Source of the DNA: UBA2334 sp049653005
GTDB taxonomy: Bacteria > Pseudomonadota > Gammaproteobacteria > Burkholderiales > Burkholderiaceae_C
Assembly: GCA_049653005.1 (NCBI GenBank)
Contig: JBASFL010000121.1
Span: forward strand, 10,818-74,817
Reading direction: 5' to 3'
DNA length: 64,000 nt
The notes under the pieces were generated by a model. It was not told the DNA's origin. It did no database searches and saw nothing but the letters and a program-made list of their open reading frames with translations. The position numbers were made by a program, and so were the translations under genes. Numbering within the stretch: position 1 is the first letter of the stretch; the number at the start of each line of letters is the position of its first letter. Below, one piece after another: positions 50,614 through 58,592 of the stretch.

Positions 50614-53454
50614 ATGCGTGTGAAACACGGTTGGGGCTTTTTGTCGTTGGGCTCGCCCACTTTGTTGGACGTGGAAACCGCGCGCGCATCGCTGCGGTTG
50701 CGGGCCACCCAATCCATCCAAGCCAAGTTTGCGGTGTGGCTGGTGTGTGCCATCACGGTGTTTTCCCTCCGCGACAGTGTGTCTGTGGCCCCCCTGCTGC
50801 TGTGGGCGTTGCCTGTGATGGCAATGGCCGAGGTCAATTGGCGGGTGTCGCGCCGCGTGGTGGCCGATTTGGACGGTGCCCAGCCCGCAGAGCTGCGCCA
50901 GCGCCAAGTCACGCTGTGGTGGATGACCGTCATCAACCAGTGCCTGATGGGCACCACCGTGTGGTGGCTGGGGACGGCCAGCCAGGGCGATCACGCCGAG
51001 CTGGCCACCGCGCTGCAGCTGGTGTACCTGGCCGCCGCCATGATCAACGCGGCCACCCACCCCACCACGTTTGTGACCGGCGCATGGATCAACCTGCTGT
51101 CGGCGGGGGCGTTTTGGCTGACGCGCGACTCCAACAGCCTGCCGCTGGTGTTTGCCCTGCTGGGGGCGGGGCTGATGCTCACCAAGCTGTCGGTGCAAAT
51201 GGCCGATAACCTGCACGAGTCGCTGCGCATGCGCTTTGAGAACGAAGACCTGCTGGCCCAGCTGGCCGCTGAGAAGCGCGTGGCCGAAGAGGCCACGCAG
51301 TTCAAATCTGACTTTTTGGCCAACATCAGCCACGAGGTGCGCACGCCTGTCAGCGCCATCATGGGCATGAGCTACCTGGCGCTGAAGTCCGACCTGAACG
51401 ACAAACAACGCGACTACGTGCAGGTCATCCAGCAATGCAGCCAGCACTTGCACGGGCTCATCAACCAGGTGCTCGATTTTTCCAAGGTAGAGGCCAGCAT
51501 GCTGGTGCTGGAAAAGGCCGAGTTCAACCTGAAAGCGGTGCTGGACACGGTGCACGCCATGAACGCCGACAAGGCCACCGCCAAAGGCCTGAACCTGCGC
51601 GTGAACGTGGCGGCCAACACGCCCCCGCGCCTGGTGGGTGACGCGCTGCGGCTGACCGAAATTCTGGTGAACTTCATCAGCAACGCCATCAAATTCACCG
51701 AAGAAGGCCGGGTGCAGCTGGACATCGAATCGGTGGACCAAAGCCCGCAACGCGTGCAGCTGCGTTTTGCGGTGCAAGACACGGGCGTGGGCCTGGCCCC
51801 CGAACAGCTCGACCGCCTGTTCAAAAGCTTCAGCCAGGCCGACACCTCCACCACGCGCAAATACGGCGGCACGGGGCTGGGGCTGGCCATATCCAAAAAA
51901 CTCGTCGAGCTGATGGGGGGCGACGTGGGCGTGAGCAGCACCCTGGGCCTGGGCTCAGTGTTTTGGTGCACCGCCTGGTTTGACCTGCCCAAGCCCACCG
52001 GTGAGGGGCAGGAAGACGCAGACCCATTCTCTGCCGCCCCCCTTCAACCCGGAGCGGCATGGGCACTCACCGCCGCACCTGCCACAGGGCCGGCCACCGC
52101 CTGGGTGGCGCCCGACCCACAAGACAACAGCACCGACGCCCAACTGTGCCGCCGCCTGGCGCAACTGGCCGTGCAAGACGACCCCGCCGCCGTGGCGCTG
52201 CTCGATCAGCACAGCGCACGGGTGCAACAGCGGGTGGGCCCGGCGTTCACCGCGCTGGCACGGGCTGTGAGCCGCTACCAGCTGCCCGAAGCCGCGCGGG
52301 TGCTGAACGCCTGCGGCTACCCCCCGGCCACCGACAACGACCCTGAAGCCAGCGACAAACCCACCCGCAAAACCGTGCTGCTGGTGGACGACACCCCCGT
52401 CAACCTCACCCTGATGGTGGACCTGCTGAGCGACGAACACCGCTTGCGGGTGGCCGCCAGCGGCCCGCGCACACTGGAAATTGCGCGCAGCACCCCGTCG
52501 CCCGACCTGATCCTGCTGGACGTGATGATGCCGGGCATGGACGGCTACGAGGTCATCGGCCACCTGAAAGCCGACCCCGCCACGGCCCACATTCCGGTGG
52601 TGTTTTTGACCGCCAAAAGCCTGATCGAAGACGAAGAACGCGGGCTCAAACTGGGCGCGCTCGACTTCATCTCCAAACCCATCAGCCCCCCCATCGTGCT
52701 GACCCGGGTGCGCACCCAGCTGGCCCTGAAAGCCGCCCGCGATTTCCTGGTGGACAAAGCCACCTACCTGGCGCAGGAGGTTGAGCGCCGCACGGCCGAG
52801 GTGAAGGACATCCAGGAGGTGACCATCCTCACCATGGCGTCGCTCGCGGAAACGCGCGACAACGAAACTGGCCAGCACATCATCCGCACCCAGCACTACG
52901 TGCGTGTGCTGGCGCGCCAGCTGCAAACCCACCCCCGGTTTGCCGCCTACCTGAGCGACGCGCAAATCGACCTGCTGTTCAAGTCCGCCCCGCTGCACGA
53001 CATTGGCAAAGTGGGCATTCCCGACCGCATCCTGCTCAAACCCGGGCGGCTGGACGCGGACGAGATGGCCATCATGAAAACCCACACCACCATCGGGCGC
53101 GACACCATCGAAGCGGCAGAACGGCGGCTGGGCCACGAAGTGCCGTTCCTGGTGTGTGCCAAACAAATCGCCCACTCGCACCAGGAAAAATGGGACGGCA
53201 GCGGCTACCCCCAAGGGCTGGCGGGCGATGACATCCCGATTGCCGCGCGCCTGATGGCGCTGGCAGACGTGTACGACGCCCTGATTTGCAAACGCGTGTA
53301 CAAGCCCGCCTTCCCCAACGACGAAGCCGTGGCCATCATCCTGGCGGGCAAAGGCCAGCACTTTGACCCCGACGTGGTGGACGCCTTCGTGGCCTGCCAG
53401 CAAGAGTTCCTGGCCATTGCCCTGGAACACGCGGACCACCACGACACCGAATGA
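50614..53454 (+). CDS. Sensor histidine kinase-receiver-HD-GYP fusion protein
   Basis: The 946-residue protein combines five or six N-terminal membrane helices (about 30-205), a HisKA domain with the phosphorylated His near 241 (NISHEVRTPVSAIMG), an ATPase domain (NFISNAIKFTEEG, GGTGLGLAIS), a helical spacer (about 505-570) resembling a degenerate phosphotransfer domain, a receiver with Asp636 (LLDVMMPGMDG), and a C-terminal HD-GYP phosphodiesterase (LHDIGKVGIPD near 794, QEKWDGSGYP). So sensing, phosphorelay and cyclic di-GMP hydrolysis are in one chain, with the receiver placed to control the HD-GYP domain. ATG 50614 is the first start that keeps the membrane region. The start lies 37 bp from the divergent fusion-enzyme gene, and a LuxR-type regulator gene follows. 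Confidence 0.92.
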   Translation: MRVKHGWGFLSLGSPTLLDVETARASLRLRATQSIQAKFAVWLVCAITVFSLRDSVSVAPLLLWALPVMAMAEVNWRVSRRVVADLDGAQPAELRQRQVTLWWMTVINQCLMGTTVWWLGTASQGDHAELATALQLVYLAAAMINAATHPTTFVTGAWINLLSAGAFWLTRDSNSLPLVFALLGAGLMLTKLSVQMADNLHESLRMRFENEDLLAQLAAEKRVAEEATQFKSDFLANISHEVRTPVSAIMGMSYLALKSDLNDKQRDYVQVIQQCSQHLHGLINQVLDFSKVEASMLVLEKAEFNLKAVLDTVHAMNADKATAKGLNLRVNVAANTPPRLVGDALRLTEILVNFISNAIKFTEEGRVQLDIESVDQSPQRVQLRFAVQDTGVGLAPEQLDRLFKSFSQADTSTTRKYGGTGLGLAISKKLVELMGGDVGVSSTLGLGSVFWCTAWFDLPKPTGEGQEDADPFSAAPLQPGAAWALTAAPATGPATAWVAPDPQDNSTDAQLCRRLAQLAVQDDPAAVALLDQHSARVQQRVGPAFTALARAVSRYQLPEAARVLNACGYPPATDNDPEASDKPTRKTVLLVDDTPVNLTLMVDLLSDEHRLRVAASGPRTLEIARSTPSPDLILLDVMMPGMDGYEVIGHLKADPATAHIPVVFLTAKSLIEDEERGLKLGALDFISKPISPPIVLTRVRTQLALKAARDFLVDKATYLAQEVERRTAEVKDIQEVTILTMASLAETRDNETGQHIIRTQHYVRVLARQLQTHPRFAAYLSDAQIDLLFKSAPLHDIGKVGIPDRILLKPGRLDADEMAIMKTHTTIGRDTIEAAERRLGHEVPFLVCAKQIAHSHQEKWDGSGYPQGLAGDDIPIAARLMALADVYDALICKRVYKPAFPNDEAVAIILAGKGQHFDPDVVDAFVACQQEFLAIALEHADHHDTE

Positions 53455-53578
53455 CCCGCGAAAAACGCACCGAACAGGTGCCGACCTAGAATACCGGTCA
53501 CCCTATTGACAGGGGCATGGGGGTGCAGCCCCCGCACCCGGTCAACGCCATCCCGCATTCCCCTTTTTGTCTTTTGCC

Positions 53579-54220
53579 ATGCGCGCGCTTTTGGTTGACG
53601 ACCACGTCCTGTTTTCCCAAGGTCTCCGCTTTTTGTTGCAAGACCTGGACGAGGGCCTCACCTGCGCCACGGCCAACAGCATCGCGGCCGCCGTGGCCAC
53701 CCCCGGGCCGTTTGACCTGATCTTGCTGGACTACGCCTTGCCCGACAGCCACGGCACCGACGGCCTGGCCCGCGTGCTGGCCGCCCACGAAGAAGCCACG
53801 GTGGCCATGCTCTCGGGCGATGCCCGTCCGGGCTTGGTGGCCGAGCTGGTGGCCCAGGGCGCGGCGGGGTTCATTCCCAAAGCCTCGGACACCCCCACCC
53901 TGCTGCACGCGCTGGAAACCATGCTGGCCGGTGGCGTGTACCTGCCCCCGGCCGCGTTGGTCGGCCCCGCCGTGGCCAGCGAGGTGGCGCAAGCCGTGGC
54001 CAACCTGTCGCCGCGCCAGATGGAATGCCTGCTGAAGCTGGTGCAGGGCAAGCCCAACAAAGCCATTGCCCGCGAATTGGACGTGGCCGAAAGCACCGTG
54101 AAAACCCACCTGGCGGTGGCGTTCAAAGCCCTGGACGTGAGCAGCCGCTCAGAAGCCGTGTTCCAGGCCGCCAAGCTGGGTTTGCTGCCCCCCACGCCCC
54201 TGAACCGCACCCCGACTTGA
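53579..54220 (+). CDS. LuxR/NarL-family response regulator
   Basis: The 213-residue protein has an N-terminal receiver (1-120; ALLVDDHVLFSQGLRFLLQ, phospho-acceptor Asp51 in LILLDYALPDSHG, conserved Lys in GFIPKASD) and a C-terminal LuxR-type helix-turn-helix (about 145-205; LSPRQMECLLKLVQGKPNK, ARELDVAESTVKTHL). It activates or represses transcription when phosphorylated. The preceding gene encodes a sensor kinase/HD-GYP protein 124 bp upstream, the most likely cognate kinase. A TTGACA box near 53505 could be the -35 element of its own promoter. ATG 53579 is used; an earlier TTG gives only four more residues. Confidence 0.93.
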   Translation: MRALLVDDHVLFSQGLRFLLQDLDEGLTCATANSIAAAVATPGPFDLILLDYALPDSHGTDGLARVLAAHEEATVAMLSGDARPGLVAELVAQGAAGFIPKASDTPTLLHALETMLAGGVYLPPAALVGPAVASEVAQAVANLSPRQMECLLKLVQGKPNKAIARELDVAESTVKTHLAVAFKALDVSSRSEAVFQAAKLGLLPPTPLNRTPT

Positions 54221-54238
54221 GGCAAAAGCACCCTTGCG

Positions 54239-54298
54239 TTCAATAGCAAACTGTTGAATACCATCAAGCGCCAGAGGCATTTTTGGCTTGATTTTTAA
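54239..54298 (-). repeat. Dispersed CAGCGCTT repeat, copy G
   Basis: On the minus strand it reads TTAAAAATCAAGCCAAAAAT, GCCTCTGGCGCTTGATGGT, ATTCAACAGTTTGCTATTGA. It lies between two convergent genes (LuxR-type regulator and a secreted protein), a position suited to a transcription terminator for either strand. Confidence 0.75.
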
Positions 54299-54318
54299 CC
54301 ACCAAGCTGCCCACGGGC

Positions 54319-54663
54319 TTAGCCAGGCTGGCACTGCCCCTGGCCGGTGGCCAACCCGCGAAAGTCGCTGCGCCAGGTGGGCTGGGCCAGGTCGAGCTGG
54401 ATGCGCTCGTTGTCCTGCGAGGTGAGGATGACCGTGCCGCTGACCGCAAAGCTGTGCACCGCCACACCGTCCACCGTCACCTGTCGCACCCGCTTGTTGT
54501 CATAGGCCACGCCCACGGTGCGCACCCAGTTGGCGCGGCTTGGCAGGTAAGCCACGTCGCACACCCAGGTTTTGCTGGAGGCGGCCCACGCCGGGGCCAC
54601 CCCACACACCAGCCACAGCGCGAACGCAGCGCCCAGCCGACGCGGGGTGGGCCGGTGGGTCAT
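54319..54663 (-). CDS. Small secreted protein, function unknown
   Basis: The 114-residue product begins MTHRPTPRRLGAAFALWLV and has a signal peptide ending APAWAAS (cleavage near residue 28), leaving an exported domain of about 85 residues with two cysteines (Cys35, Cys111) that could form a disulfide. The mature part is beta-rich in pattern (VRTVGVAYDNKRVRQVTVDG, GTVILTSQDNERIQLDLAQP) and may be a small barrel, but I recognise no family. Its start codon overlaps the stop of the cobalamin adenosyltransferase gene (ATGA, 54660-54663), so the two are translationally coupled despite no obvious common function. Confidence 0.75.
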   Translation of the reverse strand: MTHRPTPRRLGAAFALWLVCGVAPAWAASSKTWVCDVAYLPSRANWVRTVGVAYDNKRVRQVTVDGVAVHSFAVSGTVILTSQDNERIQLDLAQPTWRSDFRGLATGQGQCQPG

Positions 54664-55238
54664 GCGCCGTCGGCCTGCGCCATGCGCTGGCTTTTCCAGT
54701 AAACGTCGTCGCCCGCTTCGCCATCGGGGCGGTGGCGGTTGAGGGTGCGGGCCAGCACAAACATCAGGTCGCTCAGGCGGTTCAGGTACTGGCGCGGGGT
54801 GTCGTTCAGCGACTCTTCGTTGCCCAGGGCCACCACCTGACGCTCGGCCCGGCGCGCCACGGTGCGGCACACATGGGCCAGCGACGCGGCGCGGGTGCCC
54901 GCGGGCAAGATGAACTCTTGCAGCCGGGGCAGGGGCTCGTTGAAGGTGGCCAGGGCATCGTCCAGCGCCAGCACGGCCTCGGGCTTGAGCAGCTCGAAGC
55001 CGGGAATGCTCAACTCGCCGCCGAGGTTGAACAGCTGGTGCTGGATCTCCACCAGCAGCTCGCGCACGGGCAAGGGCATGTCTTCGCACAACAGCACGCC
55101 GATGTGGCTGTTGAGCTCGTCCACGTCGCCCATGGCGTGCACGCGCAGGCTGTTTTTGCTGACGCGCTGGTTGTTGCCCAGGCCGGTGGTGCCGGCGTCG
55201 CCGGTGCGGGTGGCAATTTGGGTGAGTCGGTTGCCCAT
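54660..55238 (-). CDS. PduO-type cob(I)alamin adenosyltransferase
   Basis: The 192-residue enzyme transfers the adenosyl group of ATP to cob(I)alamin, producing coenzyme B12. The ATP-binding N-terminus TRTGDAGTTGLGN and the RTVARRAERQVVAL helix followed by LNRLSDLMFVLAR are characteristic of the PduO/MMAB family, which is unrelated to CobA and EutT. It lies between a REC-REC-kinase gene (36 bp upstream) and a small secreted protein gene (4-bp overlap). No B12-dependent mutase, diol dehydratase or cobalamin synthesis gene is in the window, so the user enzyme is elsewhere; methionine synthase does not need the adenosyl form. Confidence 0.93.
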   Translation of the reverse strand: MGNRLTQIATRTGDAGTTGLGNNQRVSKNSLRVHAMGDVDELNSHIGVLLCEDMPLPVRELLVEIQHQLFNLGGELSIPGFELLKPEAVLALDDALATFNEPLPRLQEFILPAGTRAASLAHVCRTVARRAERQVVALGNEESLNDTPRQYLNRLSDLMFVLARTLNRHRPDGEAGDDVYWKSQRMAQADGA

Positions 55239-55274
55239 GGTGTGTGAGAAAAGTGAAAGGGGTGGGGGCGGGCC

Positions 55275-56882
55275 TCAGCCCGCCACGGGGGCGCGCAGGT
55301 CCAGCGCGTCGTCGGGTTGCCGGGGCAGCCACACGGTGAGGGTGGTGCTGTTGTCGGCATCGCTGGTGCGCATGGCAATGCGCCCATGCTGCGCCGTGGC
55401 CAGCAGCCGTGCCGAGTGGGTGCCCAGGCCGCTGCCTTTGTCTTTGCCAGCGGTGACGAATTTGTCGAAAAACGTGGTGCGAATGGCCGCGGGCACCACG
55501 CCGGTGTTGTGCACCAGCACGCGCAGCGGGGTTTCGTCTTTGAGCGTGACGGTGACGGTGCTTTGGGCGGGGGCGGCTTCGCAGGCGTTTTTCACCAGAT
55601 TCTGAAACAGCGACTGGCACAACGCTTCGTCGCCCACCGCCTGTGGCAGGGGTTGGCCCACAGGCACGTCCACATCCACCACCAGGCTCAGGTGTTTGTC
55701 GGCAAAGCTGACGCGGGCCAGCTCGACCACGCGGCGCAGCACCTCGCCCAGCGCCACGGGTTTGGCCACCAGCTTGAAGCGGCCCGTTTCCATTTTGTAC
55801 AGCTCGCCACCCAGGTTGACCGAGTGCAGCGCCTGCTGCGCCGTGTCGGCCACCAGCTTGAGTTTTTCGATGTGGCGCGCGGGCATGTCGTCTTCGGCAG
55901 CCAGACTGCCCACCATGCCCACGATGCCCGAGAGCGAGCCCTTCAGGTCGTGCCGGGTGAGGTTTTCCACCTCTTCGCGCAGGCGGGTGTTTTCCAGCAT
56001 GGCGTCGTATTCGCTTTGCAGCTGTTTGCGCATGTCCACGATGCGCAAAAAATTGCGCACGCGCTGGCGCAGCAGTCTGGGCGGCATGGTTTTGGGCACA
56101 AAGTCGACCGCGCCCAGCTCCAGCCCCTCGGTGCGGGCGGCGTCGCTGTCGTCGGCGGTGACAAACATGACCGGGATGTTGGCCAGCTCGGGCTTGGCGC
56201 GCATGCGGCGCACGGCCTCGAAGCCGCTGATGTCGGGCATTTGCACGTCCATCAGCGCCAGGTCGGGCGGGCCGCCTTGGGCACAAGCGGCCAGCGCGGC
56301 CAGGCCGCCGGTGGCGGTGGTCACGGCGTAGTCGTCGGCAAACAGCTTGTTCAGCACGGCCAGGCTGGTGGGGTTGTCGTCCACCACCAGCAGGCGGGTG
56401 GGCGGCAGGGTGGCGGCGTCGGGCCCGTCATCAGGGGTGTTGCCACCGCTGGGTGTGGCGTGGCTCATTTGAATGGCCACCGTGGGCCGGGGGGCCACGG
56501 GTTCGTGGTGCAGGGCGCGTTCCAGCCGGTCGCGCAGGGTGGTGGCGTTGTAGGGCTTGACGAGCAGGCCGCTCACACCCGACGTGATGACGTCCTGGAT
56601 GCGGCCACGCTCGGTTTCCGAGGTGATCATCAGAAACGGCAGGCGCTGCCAGCGCGGCTCGGCACGCACGGCGCGCAAGAACTCCACGCCGTTCATGACG
56701 GGCATGTTCCAGTCGGACAACACCGCGTCCACCTTGTGGGCGCGCATGAGTTTCAGGCCATCGGCACCGTTTTTGGCACTCAGCACCTTGGCCCAGCCCA
56801 TGGCACGCAACTGGTTAACGGTGACCGAACGCATCAGCTCCTGGTCGTCCACCACCAAGGCGGTCAGTTTCTGAAATGTCAT
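55275..56882 (-). CDS. Tandem-receiver histidine kinase (REC-REC-HisKA-HATPase)
   Basis: The 535-residue soluble protein reverses the usual hybrid order: two receiver domains come first (Asp57 in AVLSDWNMPVMNG and Asp212 in LALMDVQMPDISG), then a coiled connection, a kinase core with His311 in LTRHDLKGSLSGIVG, and an ATPase domain (NLVKNACEAAP, GSGLGTHSARLL). A Pro/Gly-rich linker of about 40 residues separates the receivers. The kinase is probably controlled by phosphorylation from other kinases through these receivers, acting as a signal integrator. It starts at ATG 56882 and is divergent from a TetR gene, 121 bp apart; the cobalamin adenosyltransferase gene follows on the same strand. Confidence 0.9.
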   Translation of the reverse strand: MTFQKLTALVVDDQELMRSVTVNQLRAMGWAKVLSAKNGADGLKLMRAHKVDAVLSDWNMPVMNGVEFLRAVRAEPRWQRLPFLMITSETERGRIQDVITSGVSGLLVKPYNATTLRDRLERALHHEPVAPRPTVAIQMSHATPSGGNTPDDGPDAATLPPTRLLVVDDNPTSLAVLNKLFADDYAVTTATGGLAALAACAQGGPPDLALMDVQMPDISGFEAVRRMRAKPELANIPVMFVTADDSDAARTEGLELGAVDFVPKTMPPRLLRQRVRNFLRIVDMRKQLQSEYDAMLENTRLREEVENLTRHDLKGSLSGIVGMVGSLAAEDDMPARHIEKLKLVADTAQQALHSVNLGGELYKMETGRFKLVAKPVALGEVLRRVVELARVSFADKHLSLVVDVDVPVGQPLPQAVGDEALCQSLFQNLVKNACEAAPAQSTVTVTLKDETPLRVLVHNTGVVPAAIRTTFFDKFVTAGKDKGSGLGTHSARLLATAQHGRIAMRTSDADNSTTLTVWLPRQPDDALDLRAPVAG

Positions 56883-57003
56883 GGTCAGGGTTGGGCTGGG
56901 GGCAGTGAGGGCGGGGGAAGGTGAATTTCATTATCGGCCCGACGGTGTCCTGCGCGGGCATCAAGGGAATACCCCAGGCAAGCCAAAATACATTGCAATC
57001 AAA

Positions 57004-57636
57004 ATGCATTACATGGGAAACGTATTTTCAACCGGCAATTTGCACCAAATAAAAAGCGCTCAGACCCGCGCACGGCTCCTGACGGCGGCAGAGCAAATTC
57101 TTTTGGACAAGGGACACAGCCAACTGTCCTTTCAAGAAGTTGCCCGTGTGGCAGAAATGACCACCGGTGCGGTGCAGCACCACTTCGGCTCCAAGGCGGC
57201 GTTGATGATGGACGTGGTGGCACACCTGGTGGCCAAACTGGGAGAGACCTCCGAGTTTTGGCCACCGGCCGATTGGCCGCCAAAACGCCGCGCCGAACAC
57301 TTTGTGAACCAGGCCTGGGAACAGCTGTATGGGCAACCGCGGTTTGCGGTGGCGTGGTCTGCCTACCTGGCGGTGCGGGACGACCCCTTGCTGACCGCAC
57401 ACATCAAGGCCCGGCGCGCCGAACTCAGCCAAATGCTGATGCCTCGCATGGGGGCCAGCTTTCCAGAGTTGGTGACACAAGCAAACGGTTTTGCCCGCAT
57501 GCAGTTCATCCTGTCCTCGTTGCGGGGGCTGGGCCTGCTCACCCCGTTCACCGACGCCCAGGCCATACGGCCCCAGTTGCAAGTGCTCTCCGACACCTTG
57601 CTGCTTTTCCTCAACACCCCAGAGACAAACCCATGA
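57004..57636 (+). CDS. TetR-family regulator of the receptor/amidase operon
   Basis: The 210-residue protein carries an N-terminal TetR helix-turn-helix (about 20-65; LSFQEVARVAEMTTGAVQHHF) and a helical C-terminal domain. It is the first gene of a three-gene operon: its stop overlaps the next start by ATGA (57633-57636), and that gene in turn overlaps the amidase. Such a layout suggests it senses the amide or its product and represses its own operon. Two ATG codons (57004 and 57013) are possible; the first is used. The region just upstream is AT-rich (AAAATACATTGCAATCAAAA), an obvious promoter candidate within a GC-rich genome. Confidence 0.9.
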   Translation: MHYMGNVFSTGNLHQIKSAQTRARLLTAAEQILLDKGHSQLSFQEVARVAEMTTGAVQHHFGSKAALMMDVVAHLVAKLGETSEFWPPADWPPKRRAEHFVNQAWEQLYGQPRFAVAWSAYLAVRDDPLLTAHIKARRAELSQMLMPRMGASFPELVTQANGFARMQFILSSLRGLGLLTPFTDAQAIRPQLQVLSDTLLLFLNTPETNP

Positions 57637-58592
57637 CACCACACCCCTTGAAAAGCCTGGTGGCCGCCGCTGCACTCTGCACGGCCAGCGCCTGGGCGCA
57701 AAGCCCCCTGCAAGTGATCGCCCAGCAACCGCCGGGCAGTGGCTCCGATGCCATGACCCGCATTTGGGCCGAGTGCGTGGGTCGCCAAATCGGGCAGCCC
57801 ACGGTGGTCGTCAACAAACCGGGGGCCAACGGTATTTTGGCCATCAACCAATTGAAGGGACTGCCCGCCGATGGGGCGAATGTGATGACGATTGGCATGT
57901 CCCAGATGACCATCACACCTTTTGTGCACCGCCAACAGCCCTACGACCCGCTCAAAGATTTTGACGGCATCGCTGTGATGGGCACATCGCCTCTTGTGTT
58001 GGTGGTGCCCAGTGGATTGGGTGTCCAGCGGTTGGCCGACCTGGAGGGCGTGGCCCGGGCCCAAGCGGGGGGATTGAACTTCGGCTCGCCGGGCAAGGGC
58101 AGCCCGGCGCACCTGCTGACCGCTGCGTTGACCGAGTCAATGAAGTGGCCTGCCACCCACATCCCCTTTGTGGGAGAGGGCGCAGGGCTCACCGCCCTGA
58201 TGGGCCAGCAAATACAGGCCATGACGTTGGTGATCGGCACAGCAGCGGCGCAAGTCAAGGCCGGCAAACTGGTGCCCCTGGCGGTGTTTGCCGCAGAACG
58301 CTCCAGCTTGATGCCCGACGTGCCCACCATTGCCGAAGCCGGCGGGCCTGCGGTGTTGGCCCGCCCCGCCTGGATCGCGATCGTCGCCAAAAAAGGCACA
58401 CCGCCCGACACGGTGGGCAAACTCAACCAGGCCACCAACAAGTGCCGCAGCGACAGCCAATACACCACGCGGCTGAACGCCATGAACGTGGCGCTGATCG
58501 ACAGCAAACCGGGTGATGTGACCGCCTTTGCCGAGCGTGACATCGCCGTCTGGAAACCCTTGATCGACAAACTGGGCCTGGCCACCGAATGA
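57633..58592 (+). CDS. Tripartite tricarboxylate transporter receptor (Bug/TctC family)
   Basis: The 319-residue protein is a periplasmic solute receptor of the Bug/TctC family, which is greatly expanded in Burkholderiales. It has a signal peptide ending ASAWAQ (cleavage near residue 23) and family motifs QQPPGSGSDAMTRIWAECVG, VVNKPGANGILAINQL, GSPGKGSPAHLLTAAL and the C-terminal LMPDVPTIAEAGG. The TctA and TctB membrane subunits are not present, as is usual for orphan Bug receptors. Overlaps with the TetR gene upstream and the amidase gene downstream (ATGA at both junctions) tie it to uptake or sensing of the amidase substrate. A carboxylated amide would be a reasonable guess. Confidence 0.93.
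   Translation: MTPHPLKSLVAAAALCTASAWAQSPLQVIAQQPPGSGSDAMTRIWAECVGRQIGQPTVVVNKPGANGILAINQLKGLPADGANVMTIGMSQMTITPFVHRQQPYDPLKDFDGIAVMGTSPLVLVVPSGLGVQRLADLEGVARAQAGGLNFGSPGKGSPAHLLTAALTESMKWPATHIPFVGEGAGLTALMGQQIQAMTLVIGTAAAQVKAGKLVPLAVFAAERSSLMPDVPTIAEAGGPAVLARPAWIAIVAKKGTPPDTVGKLNQATNKCRSDSQYTTRLNAMNVALIDSKPGDVTAFAERDIAVWKPLIDKLGLATE

Noticed and set aside
54664..56286. A 655-codon frame joining the small secreted protein to sequence opposite the adenosyltransferase and kinase
   Set aside because: Only the last 114 codons have a signal peptide and sensible composition; the rest is an alternative frame of the genes on the same strand.
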